Positions 36,166-45,368 are shown, counted from the stretch's first letter. The stretch is 64,000 nt of DNA from Bacteroidales bacterium (GCA_030656615.1 JAUSOY010000070.1:1-64000); one strand, 5' to 3'. Notes: generated by a model from the letters alone, not told the origin. Translations and numbers: made by a program.

Positions 36166-37155
36166 ATGCCTGCCCTGAATAATTTGCAGATTCAAAAGAT
36201 GTCGGAGGTTTTAAGGACGCTGAAATTCAAATCGTCCTTTTATGAGCGGCCGTTTATTTCGGAGCGTATGCAGGCAGAAGAAAAGCTCCGGATGTATTTT
36301 TTTTCGGTGGGAATCTGTCATCAGACTTATGCATTGGCTCATCCTTCATTGAATTTGTATGGTTGGGATTATCTCGAATACGGATTCTTAAATATGATTC
36401 GCCAATCTCCCGAACTTCTTGTTCCTGATTTTATTCATGTTTCTGATTTCGAAAAGCTGAAAGGAAGTCTGTCAGGGTTTTTTACTCCGGCTGAAATGGA
36501 ATGTACACTGGATCGGCTTGACGAACGAGTTCGTTTGATGAAGGATATGGCAGCTGTATTGGTCGATCAGTACGAATCTTCGCTCGGAAAACTTCTTTCT
36601 TCCACTACTCATGAACAGGGTGTATCTGTGGTGGAATTATATTCCGTTTTACAGAAATTCGAAGCCTATAGCGATCCACTGAATAAAAAGTCTTCATTTT
36701 TTATAAAACTAGCGGTGGATGCAGGTCTTATTCGTTTGCAGGACCCCGAAAATCTTGTACCCGTGATGGATTATCATATGCAGCGCGTTTTGCTTCGCAC
36801 GGGCTGTGTAGAAATTATGGATGATACATTAGCACAGTCTTTGCGTTTACGGCTTCCAATGACCAGCGATTCAATAATTCGTGAAATTTGTGTGAATGCT
36901 TCTGCCTTGATTGCCAGGAAAGCCGGTTTGAATGTATTGCAAATGAATGATGTACTTTATCTGGCAGGACGATCCTGTTGCCATGAACAAACACTTTGCC
37001 GTTCAGGTTCTTGTGAAAAAACACCTTGTTCGTTAACCCGCGCTGTCGAATTAGACAATCATACGGCTTGTATATTTAATGATTTTTGTAAGGCTGCTAC
37101 CGATATGGAGTACCATAAATTTTGGCAGCCGGTGGTAGAAACGCATTATTATTAA
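36166..37155 (+). CDS. Unknown protein, possibly HhH-GPD-like with C-terminal Cys cluster
   Basis: The 329-residue protein is mostly helical. Residues about 175-215 (SSFFIKLAVDAGLIRLQDPENLVPVMDYHMQRVLLRTGCVEI) resemble the helix-hairpin-helix GPD region of DNA glycosylases, where VDxHVxRVxxRLG carries the catalytic Asp; here it is MDYHMQRVLLRTG. Near the C-terminus a Cys-rich run, SCCHEQTLCRSGSCEKTPC (about residues 273-291), could hold an iron-sulphur cluster or zinc, as the Cys loop of endonuclease III does, though the spacing differs from its C-x6-C-x2-C-x5-C. A lone further Cys pair lies at ACIFNDFC. I propose a divergent glycosylase-like protein at low certainty. It lies 6 bp after the Tudor-like gene. 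Confidence 0.5.
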   Translation: MPALNNLQIQKMSEVLRTLKFKSSFYERPFISERMQAEEKLRMYFFSVGICHQTYALAHPSLNLYGWDYLEYGFLNMIRQSPELLVPDFIHVSDFEKLKGSLSGFFTPAEMECTLDRLDERVRLMKDMAAVLVDQYESSLGKLLSSTTHEQGVSVVELYSVLQKFEAYSDPLNKKSSFFIKLAVDAGLIRLQDPENLVPVMDYHMQRVLLRTGCVEIMDDTLAQSLRLRLPMTSDSIIREICVNASALIARKAGLNVLQMNDVLYLAGRSCCHEQTLCRSGSCEKTPCSLTRAVELDNHTACIFNDFCKAATDMEYHKFWQPVVETHYY

Positions 37156-37211
37156 ACACTTTGGATTTATACCGTAGGAGTTTAATAGCCGGGTTTTCAA
37201 ACTCGAAACTT

Positions 37212-38066
37212 CTACCCACCGATAGAAATTAAACCAATGGCGAGGATGGCGAGTAATATGCCCATCCAGTTAACCAATCTTAGTTTCTCCCGAAAAACGA
37301 GGAACCCTATCAATGCTGCATTGCATACAATGGCTGCATTAAATACAGGAAATAGAACAGAACTATCGTAATAGCCCATTGTTTTAATAATCATAATGGT
37401 TGACCACCAGTTGAAAAGGCCCAGAATAATGCCACCGGCAATTTCTTTAATACCAAATCCTTTTTTCCAGGAGCCACTCAACATAAGTAAGAAAACACCA
37501 CAAACCAATGCGATGCTGAATACAACACTCAGATAGATTTCCTGTGAATTTTGCATGTGTTGTTCCTCGGCAAATTTCATCACGGAGTCATTGATGCCTG
37601 TACCGGCAAAAAGCAGCATGGGAAACAGTAAATCGGCCGGACGGGTGCCACCTTCTTTTTTCTTTCTGAATGTCAGATAAAAGGCCATGAGTGCAAGAAC
37701 GATGCCTGTAATTTTTATTATTCCGGCGGTATCACCAAGAATAAATATCCCACTCAGTACAGGAATAATGACTGACATTTTACTACTGACCGATGTAAGG
37801 GCTATTCCGGCTTTTTTGGTCGAATAAGCAAATACCACAAAAACAAGAATGAAAAGGACTCCATTGACCAGTGCATACGAAAACCACGACGCCTGATAAA
37901 TGTCGGTTATATTAATCGCTTTGTGGTTTGTTATTATTCCAAAACCAGCGGCAATCACATAACTTAAAACGATGGCAGGCATAATATTTACTTTATGCTT
38001 AGCAAATAGTTTAAACGTGACGACAATCAGGGTCGAAAAAACAATGGTGGCTAAGAAATAGTGCAT
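37212..38066 (-). CDS. EamA/DMT-family transporter
   Basis: The 284 residues form about ten membrane helices in two similar halves, the drug/metabolite transporter plan. Typical elements are SVSSKMSVIIPVLSGIFILGDTAGIIKITGIVLALMAFYL at the end of the first half and NAAIVCNAALIGFLVFREKLRLVNWMGILLAILAIGLI at the end of the second. The substrate is unknown. The start overlaps the NTPase stop by 1 bp, making it the last gene of the xdh cluster. Export or import of a purine or cofactor-related compound is plausible but unproven. Confidence 0.85.
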   Translation of the reverse strand: MHYFLATIVFSTLIVVTFKLFAKHKVNIMPAIVLSYVIAAGFGIITNHKAINITDIYQASWFSYALVNGVLFILVFVVFAYSTKKAGIALTSVSSKMSVIIPVLSGIFILGDTAGIIKITGIVLALMAFYLTFRKKKEGGTRPADLLFPMLLFAGTGINDSVMKFAEEQHMQNSQEIYLSVVFSIALVCGVFLLMLSGSWKKGFGIKEIAGGIILGLFNWWSTIMIIKTMGYYDSSVLFPVFNAAIVCNAALIGFLVFREKLRLVNWMGILLAILAIGLISIGG

Positions 38067-38608
38067 TAGATAATTCGGGGTTCAGAAAGTATTTCACGGC
38101 AAGCCTCCTGCAGGCTCGTTTTACCGACTTCGAGTATGCCAACATGTTTAAGATTGTAATACGAAATGGCATCCCGAACAAAATCACGCCTGACAGTCCA
38201 GAGCTGATGGAAATTTCCTTCCATCAATAATTTCTGAATACTCAAATCCCAAAGATTCCCTTCCAGTTCAAGTTTGCCAACTTCATCCACTACCACTAAA
38301 TCAGGATTTGTAATGAGTGTATTATCGAAAAGACGATTGCCATACTGAATGGCTTCTGGATTAAAATAATAGGAACCCAGACTTAACCAATGTGGCTCTT
38401 TTTCGGTTTTGCAAAGGGTCATTTCTGTCGTGGTTGATATATCGTGTAATACAAAATGGCTACGTTGGTTTCCTTTCCAAAATCCTTTTTCGATGATGCC
38501 TTGAATGGTTTTACCCTGATACAGCAGGCAGCGTACAATGGATTCGGCCAGTTCCGATTTTCCTTCGGATTTATTACCGATAATCATCCATATTTTCTGA
38601 TGTCTCAT
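38066..38608 (-). CDS. THEP1-like nucleoside-triphosphatase
   Basis: The 180-residue P-loop protein of the NTPase_1/THEP1 kind has a Walker A IIGNKSEGKSELAESIVRCL (GxxxxGKS, with Glu in place of Thr after the Ser), a Walker B LVVVDEVGKLELEG (the family's DExGxxEL motif) and QLWTVRRDFV near the end. Known members hydrolyse NTPs of broad type; the true role is unclear. It lies 22 bp after xdhB and overlaps the transporter by 1 bp, so it belongs to the molybdenum hydroxylase operon. A part in cofactor handling, as MobB-like P-loop proteins have, is inference. Confidence 0.7.
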   Translation of the reverse strand: MRHQKIWMIIGNKSEGKSELAESIVRCLLYQGKTIQGIIEKGFWKGNQRSHFVLHDISTTTEMTLCKTEKEPHWLSLGSYYFNPEAIQYGNRLFDNTLITNPDLVVVDEVGKLELEGNLWDLSIQKLLMEGNFHQLWTVRRDFVRDAISYYNLKHVGILEVGKTSLQEACREILSEPRII

Positions 38609-38630
38609 GGTTTTCGGTATTGGTGATTAC

Positions 38631-40922
38631 TTATTCTGCTAATATACAACGTAATATTGCTTCATTGGTTGCAGGAATCTGTAGTTTTAACGCTTTTTCC
38701 TTGCCGGCCTTAGCTTCAATAGCCTGCCTTATGGCCAGCCAGGCCGAAAGTGCGAGCATAAATGGAGGTTCGCCTACCGCTTTACTACCAAAGATAGTGC
38801 CTTCATGATAATTATGGCCTAAAAGGTGAATATTAAAATCTACGGGCATATCGCCCATGGTTGGTATTTTGTATGTGTCGGGTGAAAAATTCAATATATT
38901 TCCTTTCTGGTCATATTTAATTTCTTCGAAAATACACCATCCGCAACCCTGAATATATCCACCGGCAATTTGCCCTTTGTCGATTTCTGGATTGATACTA
39001 TTCCCGGCATCATGAAGAATATCGGTACGCAGGATTTTTACCATACCGCTATGCATATCTACTTCAACTTCCGTAGCAGCCATTCCAAAAGCGAAATAAT
39101 GAAAGGGTTGGCCTTTGCCTGAATTTTTATCAAAATGAATGTCCGGGGTTTTGTAAAAACCGGTAGCGCTTAAACTGATTCGTTCGAAATATGCCTTTTG
39201 TATGAGTTCGTTAAATGGGATGAACTTTTCCGGATTATCGGCTATAAAAACCCTGGAATTATCATAGCAAATTTCCTTTTCGGGCGAAGTATCCGCTTTC
39301 AGCAGTTTTACAGCAATTGAATGAAGACGTGTTTTGAGTTTTCGGGCGGCATCCTGAACGGCCATACCGTTTAAATCCGTTCCTGAACTGGCCGCAGTAG
39401 CTGAAGTATTCGGTACATGATCCGTATGTGTTGCCGAAACCCTGATTTTGTCAACTTCAATACCCAACTCTGTTGCAGCAATTTGACGAATCTTTGTATG
39501 TAAGCCCTGACCCATTTCTGTGCCACCATGACTCACCATAATACTACCATCCTGATAAATATTCATCAGCGCTCCGGCCTGATTCAGATGCGTTGTGGTA
39601 AATGAAATTCCGAATTTCACCGGAGAAACTGCCAAACCTCGTTTAACCGATTTATTGTTTATGTTGAAGTCTTTTATGGCGGACTGTCTTTGGGCAAGAC
39701 TGGCGAGTGTTTCCAGTTCAATTGCCATACGCTGCAAATGAATATTTTTTACTTCTTGTCCGTAATGCGTGTACTTTCCGGTGTTCCCGTAAAAATTTAG
39801 TTTTCTAACTTCAAAAGGAGCAATACCTGTTTTAGCAGAAATCGCATCCATGATATGTTCTATGACGGCCATACCCTGTGGGCCGCCAAATCCACGGAAT
39901 GCTGTATTGGAGGGTAAATTGGTTTTACAAACCATGGCGGTGATGTTCATATTCGGACAGTAGTATGCGTTGTCAGCATGAAACATTGCTCGTTCCATGA
40001 TGGCCCAGCTTAAGTCAGTGGTAGCACCGGCATTGCTGAAGAGCTTCATTTCCACTGCGAGTAAGTGTCCGTTTTTATCAAATCCTGCTTTATATTGCGT
40101 CAGGAAAGGATGTCTTTTTCCGGTGAATTTTTGGTCATCGCGACGATTAAGCCTTATTTTTACTGGCCTTCCCGTAAATTTTGCCAGAAGAGCGCTCCAT
40201 GCGGCAACATGCGCAGCTTGAGTTTCCTTGCCTCCAAAGGCTCCACCCATGCGTTTTACTTCAACGCGTACAAGGTGTTTATCCAATCCTAAGACTTCTG
40301 CTATAATACTTTGCGTTTCTGCCGGATTCTGACTGGAGGAAAAAACCTGCATTTCATTATTTTCATCAGGAATACACAGGCAGGCTTGAGTTTCGAGATA
40401 CCAATGTTCCTGGCCTCCCGATCTGAATTCGCCTTCAATGAGTAAAGGTGATTCTTGCAAGGCTGTTTTTGAATCACCACAACTAATTTTTCGACCATCA
40501 CCAAAAAACGATTGATGATGAATGGCTTCTTCAATAGTAAATATTGCCGGGAGTAACTCATATTCTACTTTGATAAGCGAAGCCGCTTTAATACAAGCTT
40601 CGTTGGTGTCGGCGGCAATAAGAAAGATGGCTTCGCCCCTGAAGTTAACGATGCTTTCGGCCAGGCATGTTTCGTCGTGAACCACCGGCCCCATATTATT
40701 TTTCCCCGGAATATCGTTGGCTTTTAATATCGCGTGAACACCTTCTGTTTTTAAAGCTTCACCAATATCGTAACTCATTATACGAGCATGTGCTTCAGTA
40801 CTTCTGTAGACGTGGGCACATAATGTTCCCGGGATTTCGGGGATATCATCAATAAATTTGGCACTGCCAGTCACATGAGCCAGTGCACTTTCGTGGTTAA
40901 GGATGGCTCTGGTATTATTCAT
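38631..40922 (-). CDS. xdhB: Xanthine dehydrogenase, molybdopterin-binding subunit
   Basis: Large catalytic subunit of a molybdenum hydroxylase (purine oxidation is most likely). The 763 residues start with the a/b hammerhead domain (SALAHVTGSAKFIDDIPEIPGTL). They then show MGGAFGGKETQ and AFRGFGGPQGM (substrate Arg and Phe region), SHGGTEMGQGLHTKIRQIAA, TAASSGTDLNGMAV, and GSKAVGEPPFMLA with the catalytic Glu. All motifs expected for xanthine dehydrogenase proper are present. It overlaps xdhA by 8 bp, so the subunits are coupled. The exact substrate (xanthine, hypoxanthine or another heterocycle) cannot be fixed by eye. Confidence 0.92.
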   Translation of the reverse strand: MNNTRAILNHESALAHVTGSAKFIDDIPEIPGTLCAHVYRSTEAHARIMSYDIGEALKTEGVHAILKANDIPGKNNMGPVVHDETCLAESIVNFRGEAIFLIAADTNEACIKAASLIKVEYELLPAIFTIEEAIHHQSFFGDGRKISCGDSKTALQESPLLIEGEFRSGGQEHWYLETQACLCIPDENNEMQVFSSSQNPAETQSIIAEVLGLDKHLVRVEVKRMGGAFGGKETQAAHVAAWSALLAKFTGRPVKIRLNRRDDQKFTGKRHPFLTQYKAGFDKNGHLLAVEMKLFSNAGATTDLSWAIMERAMFHADNAYYCPNMNITAMVCKTNLPSNTAFRGFGGPQGMAVIEHIMDAISAKTGIAPFEVRKLNFYGNTGKYTHYGQEVKNIHLQRMAIELETLASLAQRQSAIKDFNINNKSVKRGLAVSPVKFGISFTTTHLNQAGALMNIYQDGSIMVSHGGTEMGQGLHTKIRQIAATELGIEVDKIRVSATHTDHVPNTSATAASSGTDLNGMAVQDAARKLKTRLHSIAVKLLKADTSPEKEICYDNSRVFIADNPEKFIPFNELIQKAYFERISLSATGFYKTPDIHFDKNSGKGQPFHYFAFGMAATEVEVDMHSGMVKILRTDILHDAGNSINPEIDKGQIAGGYIQGCGWCIFEEIKYDQKGNILNFSPDTYKIPTMGDMPVDFNIHLLGHNYHEGTIFGSKAVGEPPFMLALSAWLAIRQAIEAKAGKEKALKLQIPATNEAILRCILAE

Positions 40923-42375
40923 GATCGGTTTTCGGTATTATGGATTCATATAATTTACTCATAAGACCCCGGGCCATGAGTATACGTCCTTTTTCGCTGC
41001 TGCGCGCATCTGATATTGGTGAAAAATCTTTTCCAATCATCGATTCAGCAATGGTGAAATTATCTTTCGAAAAAGGTTTACCCTGAAGTGATTCAGAAGT
41101 TTTTACTGCCATCAGAGTTGTAGCAGCCATCCCTCCAAAGAAAATACGAATGTCTTTGATGATACCTCCATCCAAATCAATCATGGCAGCCAAACTGACT
41201 GAAGAAATATCCACATCATGACGGCGGGAAGTTTTAAAATAGCGAAAATATTGATTTACAGAAGGCTTTGGTATTATAATGTTATCGATTAATTCATTGG
41301 ATTTCAGTTGGGTCTGACGATAGCCAGTAATGAAATCACGGACATACATTTCACGGTTTTGATGAGCGGATGCCAGCCGTACCTTTGCGTTCAAAGCCAT
41401 TAGAACCGGTATGGAATCTCCAACAGGAGAGGCCGAAGCAAGATTGCCTGCAAGCGAGGCCATATTCCGGATCTGTAAAGAGGCAAATACATCGGTTAAT
41501 TCCTTTATTAGCGGAATTTTCAGGCCATATTTACGAAGCTCAGTAAAGGTGATGCCGGACTGTAACACCCAATGGTCTTTATTTTCAAGTAGTTGATTAT
41601 GATTGCTCCCGCTTAAATCGAGTATGGAAGTCCTGTTTTCCGGTTTATCAAGAATCTGGTGCGCAGCATCGGTGAAACCAAATGCGGTCTTAATATCCGG
41701 ATGACTTTTTCGGATTAAGAGTGCATCATTAAAATTTGATGGACGAAAATACTCCTGATTATTCGTTTTGAGATGAAGATTTGAATTTTTTATCCTCTGC
41801 AATTGCTCAATTGTATTCGCTTCATCTTCACTGAAATGATCATGATTTACTAAATCAATAACGTCTAAGGCCGCTTCAAAAATGGGTTTGTATCCTGTGC
41901 AGCGGCATAGATTACCCGTTAAAATTTGTTTTAATTCAGTAGCCTTTGGTTTTTCAGTTGATTTATAAATACCGAAAAGAGACATAATGACTCCTGGGGT
42001 GCAAAATCCGCACTGACTGCCAAATTTGTCGATGATAAGTTGTTGAACAGGGTGCAGTCGAAGTCTGCTGTTTTCATTAATAGCTATGTGCTCAATGCAT
42101 ATCAATTGTTTGCCATGAAGAAAGGGAAGCATAATCAGGCAGGAATTTAACGCATTGTATTGCATTTGCCCTTCGTTGTCCAGTGAGCCTACTACGATGG
42201 TGCAGGCACCGCAATCGCCTTCGCGGCATCCTTCCTTGCTTCCTTTTAATTGGCGGTGAGTACGCAGGTAATCAAGTATACTGCTGCAAGGCTGCAGAAT
42301 AGAATCAGGCCCAAATGTAATATTCTGGAGAACATTACCGAGTAAAAACTGTATGCTGGAATTGTCTTGATTCAT
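40915..42375 (-). CDS. xdhA: Xanthine dehydrogenase small subunit (2Fe-2S and FAD)
   Basis: The 486 residues carry both iron-sulphur clusters: the plant-type one in KEGCREGDCGACTIVVG (about residues 46-62) and the helical one in GSQCGFCTPGVIM with LTGNLCRCTGYKPIFEA (about 115-165). A FAD domain follows from about 210 (NMASLAGNLASASPVGDSIPVLMAL). It passes electrons from the Mo centre to FAD and NAD. Combining both domains in one chain is the XdhA layout rather than three separate subunits. The stop overlaps xdhB by 8 bp; xdhC lies 78 bp upstream. Confidence 0.92.
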   Translation of the reverse strand: MNQDNSSIQFLLGNVLQNITFGPDSILQPCSSILDYLRTHRQLKGSKEGCREGDCGACTIVVGSLDNEGQMQYNALNSCLIMLPFLHGKQLICIEHIAINENSRLRLHPVQQLIIDKFGSQCGFCTPGVIMSLFGIYKSTEKPKATELKQILTGNLCRCTGYKPIFEAALDVIDLVNHDHFSEDEANTIEQLQRIKNSNLHLKTNNQEYFRPSNFNDALLIRKSHPDIKTAFGFTDAAHQILDKPENRTSILDLSGSNHNQLLENKDHWVLQSGITFTELRKYGLKIPLIKELTDVFASLQIRNMASLAGNLASASPVGDSIPVLMALNAKVRLASAHQNREMYVRDFITGYRQTQLKSNELIDNIIIPKPSVNQYFRYFKTSRRHDVDISSVSLAAMIDLDGGIIKDIRIFFGGMAATTLMAVKTSESLQGKPFSKDNFTIAESMIGKDFSPISDARSSEKGRILMARGLMSKLYESIIPKTDHE

Positions 42376-42453
42376 TAGTTCAGAAAGTTCATTCTAATGT
42401 TTCGAGAATTGAAGCGTTTTATAATAGTCACTTCATTTTTCGAAGTTTGAAAA

Positions 42454-43227
42454 TTATTTAAGTCCTTTTTTCTTATTTCTCACATCAATAAGGCCGCCTA
42501 CAATACTCAGCGCAATTTCTTCCGGAGTTTCAGCAACAAAAGGAAGGCCAACGGGCATATTGATGCTGGCAATTTGAGCTTCTGACAGACCAAATTCAGT
42601 GGTAAAGCGCTGTTTTGCTGTAGCAATTTTACGCTGACTACCAATCATTCCCAGAAAGGCAAGCGGGTAGGGGGCAAGTGCAGCAGTGACTTCAATGTCA
42701 AAAGTATGCTGGTGGGTACATACCAGGCAGTAATCATGCATACCGAGTTGAAGATTATTAATAATCACAGAATACTCGCCTTCGATGCATTCGAATTCGC
42801 TTAGATTTTTTTGGGAAGTGAAACCAGGCCGGTTGTCGATGAGTATCGGTATAAAATTAAATTGTTTAGCCAAACGTGCAACTTCGCGGCCAATATGCCC
42901 GGCTCCAAAAATGAGTACTCTTGATACGCGTCCAACAGGCTCCAGATATATATCCAGACTACCTCCGCATTCCTGGCCATTGGCTGGAGTCAGATCAAAA
43001 TGTAACATCAGGGGTGAGTCTGTATCTATAATTCCCAGACTTATTTGTATAACTTCCTTTTCTGTAGCTCCACCACCAATACTACCCGTAACACTGCCAT
43101 CGGGCCATACTATCATACGCGATCCTGCTTTGCGGGGTGTAGATCCGCAGGTGGAGGTAATCAGACATAAAACGCCAGCTTTCTTTTGAAGAATACAATT
43201 GGCGACTTCAATAAAAATATCGTTCAT
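42454..43227 (-). CDS. xdhC: XdhC-family molybdenum-cofactor insertion protein
   Basis: I start at the ATG at 43227 (257 residues), since a longer frame would begin inside the -7 box. XdhC binds and sulphurates molybdopterin and loads it into xanthine dehydrogenase. The N-terminal CoxI-like domain shows CLITSTCGSTPRKAGSRMIVWPDGSVTGSIGGGATE; the C-terminal Rossmann domain begins RVLIFGAGHIGREVARLAKQFNF and includes CLVCTHQH and LGMIGSQRKIATAKQRF. It is the first gene of the xdhC-xdhA-xdhB-NTPase-transporter cluster. Confidence 0.9.
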   Translation of the reverse strand: MNDIFIEVANCILQKKAGVLCLITSTCGSTPRKAGSRMIVWPDGSVTGSIGGGATEKEVIQISLGIIDTDSPLMLHFDLTPANGQECGGSLDIYLEPVGRVSRVLIFGAGHIGREVARLAKQFNFIPILIDNRPGFTSQKNLSEFECIEGEYSVIINNLQLGMHDYCLVCTHQHTFDIEVTAALAPYPLAFLGMIGSQRKIATAKQRFTTEFGLSEAQIASINMPVGLPFVAETPEEIALSIVGGLIDVRNKKKGLK

Positions 43228-43244
43228 GAGTGTTTGTTCGTATG

Positions 43245-43275
43245 CAAACATACATAATTTTCTAAATTATCGCAA
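43245..43275 (-). promoter_or_regulatory. Promoter for the xdh cluster
   Basis: On the minus strand, TTG (43275-43273), 20-bp gap, TATGTTTG (43252-43245) followed by C. The TTG and TAnnTTTG fit the phylum's consensus. It decides the xdhC start at 43227. Confidence 0.6.
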
Positions 43276-43338
43276 TATGCTTAATAATCAAATAGTTATA
43301 TGCTTGTGGTTTTGAAATACGACAATCTTCAAATGACT

Positions 43339-43346
43339 TATATTTG
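43339..43346 (+). promoter_or_regulatory. -7 box for prmC
   Basis: TATATTTG followed by C. It ends only 4 bp before the prmC ATG at 43351, so transcription would begin at or very near the start codon (leaderless or nearly so). Confidence 0.45.
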
Positions 43347-43350
43347 CAAA

Positions 43351-44208
43351 ATGGCACTTCAAATTCGCTCCAACATTGCTCGTGAGGTTTATAAGCATTA
43401 TTCTCAGCAGCTTTCGCATGTTTATCCCGAACCGGAAGCTTCGTCCATAATACGATTAATTTTTGAGGAATTGCTTGGTATAAAACCTCATATGTTTATC
43501 GGGGATAATACTTTGCGGATTTCTGAATCAGAAATACTTAAAATTCATTTTGCCTTTAAGAGCGTATATAATCTAAGACCAGTTCAATATGTGTTGGGTA
43601 AGTCCTGGTTTTATGGCCTTGAGATTAAAGTGGGAGACGGAGTGCTTATCCCGCGCTCCGAGACAGAAGAATTGGTTGATTGGGTAATAAAGGATCATCA
43701 ATTGAATCACCATAATTTATCCATTCTAGATGCTTGTTCGGGCAGTGGATGCATTGCTGTTTCGCTTGCGGTTAATCTTCCTGACGCATGTTTAATGGCC
43801 ATCGATATTTCTGAAGTTGCCGAAAAATATACTCTTGAGAATGCTGACGCTTACCAGCAAGCGATCCGTTTTTCGAGAATTAACATATTAGATGACGAAG
43901 AGATAAACCTCTTGGGTACATTTGACATTGTTGTTTCCAACCCACCCTATGTTTGTGAAGAAGAAAAGCTTCTTATGCGCCCAAATGTTTTAAATTTTGA
44001 ACCACATCTGGCATTATTTGTGCCCGACGATGACGCATTAATGTTTTACATGCAGATTGTGAAAATTCCCGCCCGGATTTATTATTTCGAAATCAATGAA
44101 GGCAAAGGTGAACTGCTTCGTACGCTATTCGAAGGTATGGGATTTACAACAGAAATCCGGCAAGATATTCATGGGAAAGACCGAATGATGAAACTGAGCA
44201 GGAGGTAA
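43351..44208 (+). CDS. prmC: Release-factor glutamine methyltransferase
   Basis: Methylates the GGQ glutamine of release factors RF1 and RF2. I start at the ATG at 43351 (MALQIRSNIAREVYKHYSQQL, 285 residues); an upstream frame from 43300 runs through the -7 box and lacks similarity. Features: the N-terminal helical domain, PVQYVLGKSWFYGLEIKVGDGVLIPRSETEELVDWV, SAM-binding ILDACSGSGCIAVSLAVNLP, and the catalytic NPPY in VVSNPPYVCEEE. It is convergent with nusB, with stop codons touching. Confidence 0.92.
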   Translation: MALQIRSNIAREVYKHYSQQLSHVYPEPEASSIIRLIFEELLGIKPHMFIGDNTLRISESEILKIHFAFKSVYNLRPVQYVLGKSWFYGLEIKVGDGVLIPRSETEELVDWVIKDHQLNHHNLSILDACSGSGCIAVSLAVNLPDACLMAIDISEVAEKYTLENADAYQQAIRFSRINILDDEEINLLGTFDIVVSNPPYVCEEEKLLMRPNVLNFEPHLALFVPDDDALMFYMQIVKIPARIYYFEINEGKGELLRTLFEGMGFTTEIRQDIHGKDRMMKLSRR

Positions 44209-45330
44209 TTATTCCATCAGGCCACGGCCTGTTTTTTTAATCTTGCCTTCCGATTTAAGCTCATTTACGAGTTTATCCAGCAAACCATTAATGAATTGTG
44301 AACTTTTTGGGGTGCTGTATATTTTTGATAGCTCGATGTATTCATTCATGGTAACTTTTACAGGAATGGATGGGAATTCAATTAATTCAGCCAAAGCCAT
44401 TTGCATAAGAATCGTATCCATAAGTGCTATTCGATCAAACTCCCAGTTATCGGCTCTTGAGGAAATAAGCTCAGCATACTCGGCTTTATGGATAACAACC
44501 TGGCGAAACAATCGTGTGAGAAATTCCCGGTCATCGTCTTCGCCACCTGTAGGTTTAAGTAGATGCGGCATGGATGTAAATTCGTCCCAACTTTCTTTAA
44601 ATTCCTTGATAATTCGATGGACCACAAATCCAGAAATATTGTAATCATTTTCAGGATATACAGCAGCCTCTTCGCAGGTAATTTCCAGTGTGCCTTCGGG
44701 TGATGCGAAACGTTTGTACAGTTTTTGGGCCATTTCCTTATCAGCAAAGCGGTACAATTCGTCATTCTGAATATTTTCGGTATTCAGATTAAGGACAACT
44801 TTATGGCTGTCGTTCGTCCAGTAAAGATTTTTTTCTTCGTAGAAAAACTGCATTACTTCACTATTGAAAACCAGATTATCAAAAATAAACTGAATAAATT
44901 CTTTATCCGATTTAAAAGATGCTTCAGAAATCGACATATACGTTTTATATGGCTCTGTATCGCGTAGTTGCTGATAAATTTTCCGAATAATATCTTCCTG
45001 CTCTTTCCAGGAAATCTTCAGACTATCAACATGGCGCACGAATGAACGATTCTCGCGTAATCGACGAATGAAAGTATTATCGATAAAACGCGTGTTGGGA
45101 TTTAAATCGTCAGCGGAGGGAAGATGCTTTAGTTTATTTTCTTCGATACGGTGCTCTGCAAAATTGACCAATTCACAAATGAATGAAAAGTGATAAACGG
45201 CAAGATCAAGTATCCGGTCGAGGCTTTGAAGTAGCTGTCGTTCAGCAAGATCCATTCGGTCTGATTCAGATTGAAAAAAGGCATAAACCGCCTGAAGGAC
45301 CTTGATTCTGAGATGTCTTCGTGTAAGCAT
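44209..45330 (-). CDS. nusB: Transcription antitermination factor NusB, long form
   Basis: RNA-binding factor for rRNA antitermination. The start MLTRRHLRIKVLQAVYAFFQSES is the standard NusB N-terminus (RxxRxxxxQxLY), but the protein has 373 residues rather than the ~140 of E. coli. The extra part is a long middle (about 30-240) rich in charged helices. The typical NusB C-terminus follows: EYAELISSRADNWEFDRIALMDTILMQMALAELIEFPSIPVKVTMNEYIELSKIYSTPKSSQFINGLLDKLV. Long NusB proteins are usual in Bacteroidota. Confidence 0.9.
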   Translation of the reverse strand: MLTRRHLRIKVLQAVYAFFQSESDRMDLAERQLLQSLDRILDLAVYHFSFICELVNFAEHRIEENKLKHLPSADDLNPNTRFIDNTFIRRLRENRSFVRHVDSLKISWKEQEDIIRKIYQQLRDTEPYKTYMSISEASFKSDKEFIQFIFDNLVFNSEVMQFFYEEKNLYWTNDSHKVVLNLNTENIQNDELYRFADKEMAQKLYKRFASPEGTLEITCEEAAVYPENDYNISGFVVHRIIKEFKESWDEFTSMPHLLKPTGGEDDDREFLTRLFRQVVIHKAEYAELISSRADNWEFDRIALMDTILMQMALAELIEFPSIPVKVTMNEYIELSKIYSTPKSSQFINGLLDKLVNELKSEGKIKKTGRGLME

Positions 45331-45357
45331 GTATGTAAAGGAACAGTTAAATCTTCT

Positions 45358-45368
45358 GCAAAATTATA
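45358..45368 (-). promoter_or_regulatory. -7 box for nusB
   Basis: Minus strand TATAATTTTGC, 28 bp before the nusB ATG. The -33 region is not clear. Confidence 0.4.
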
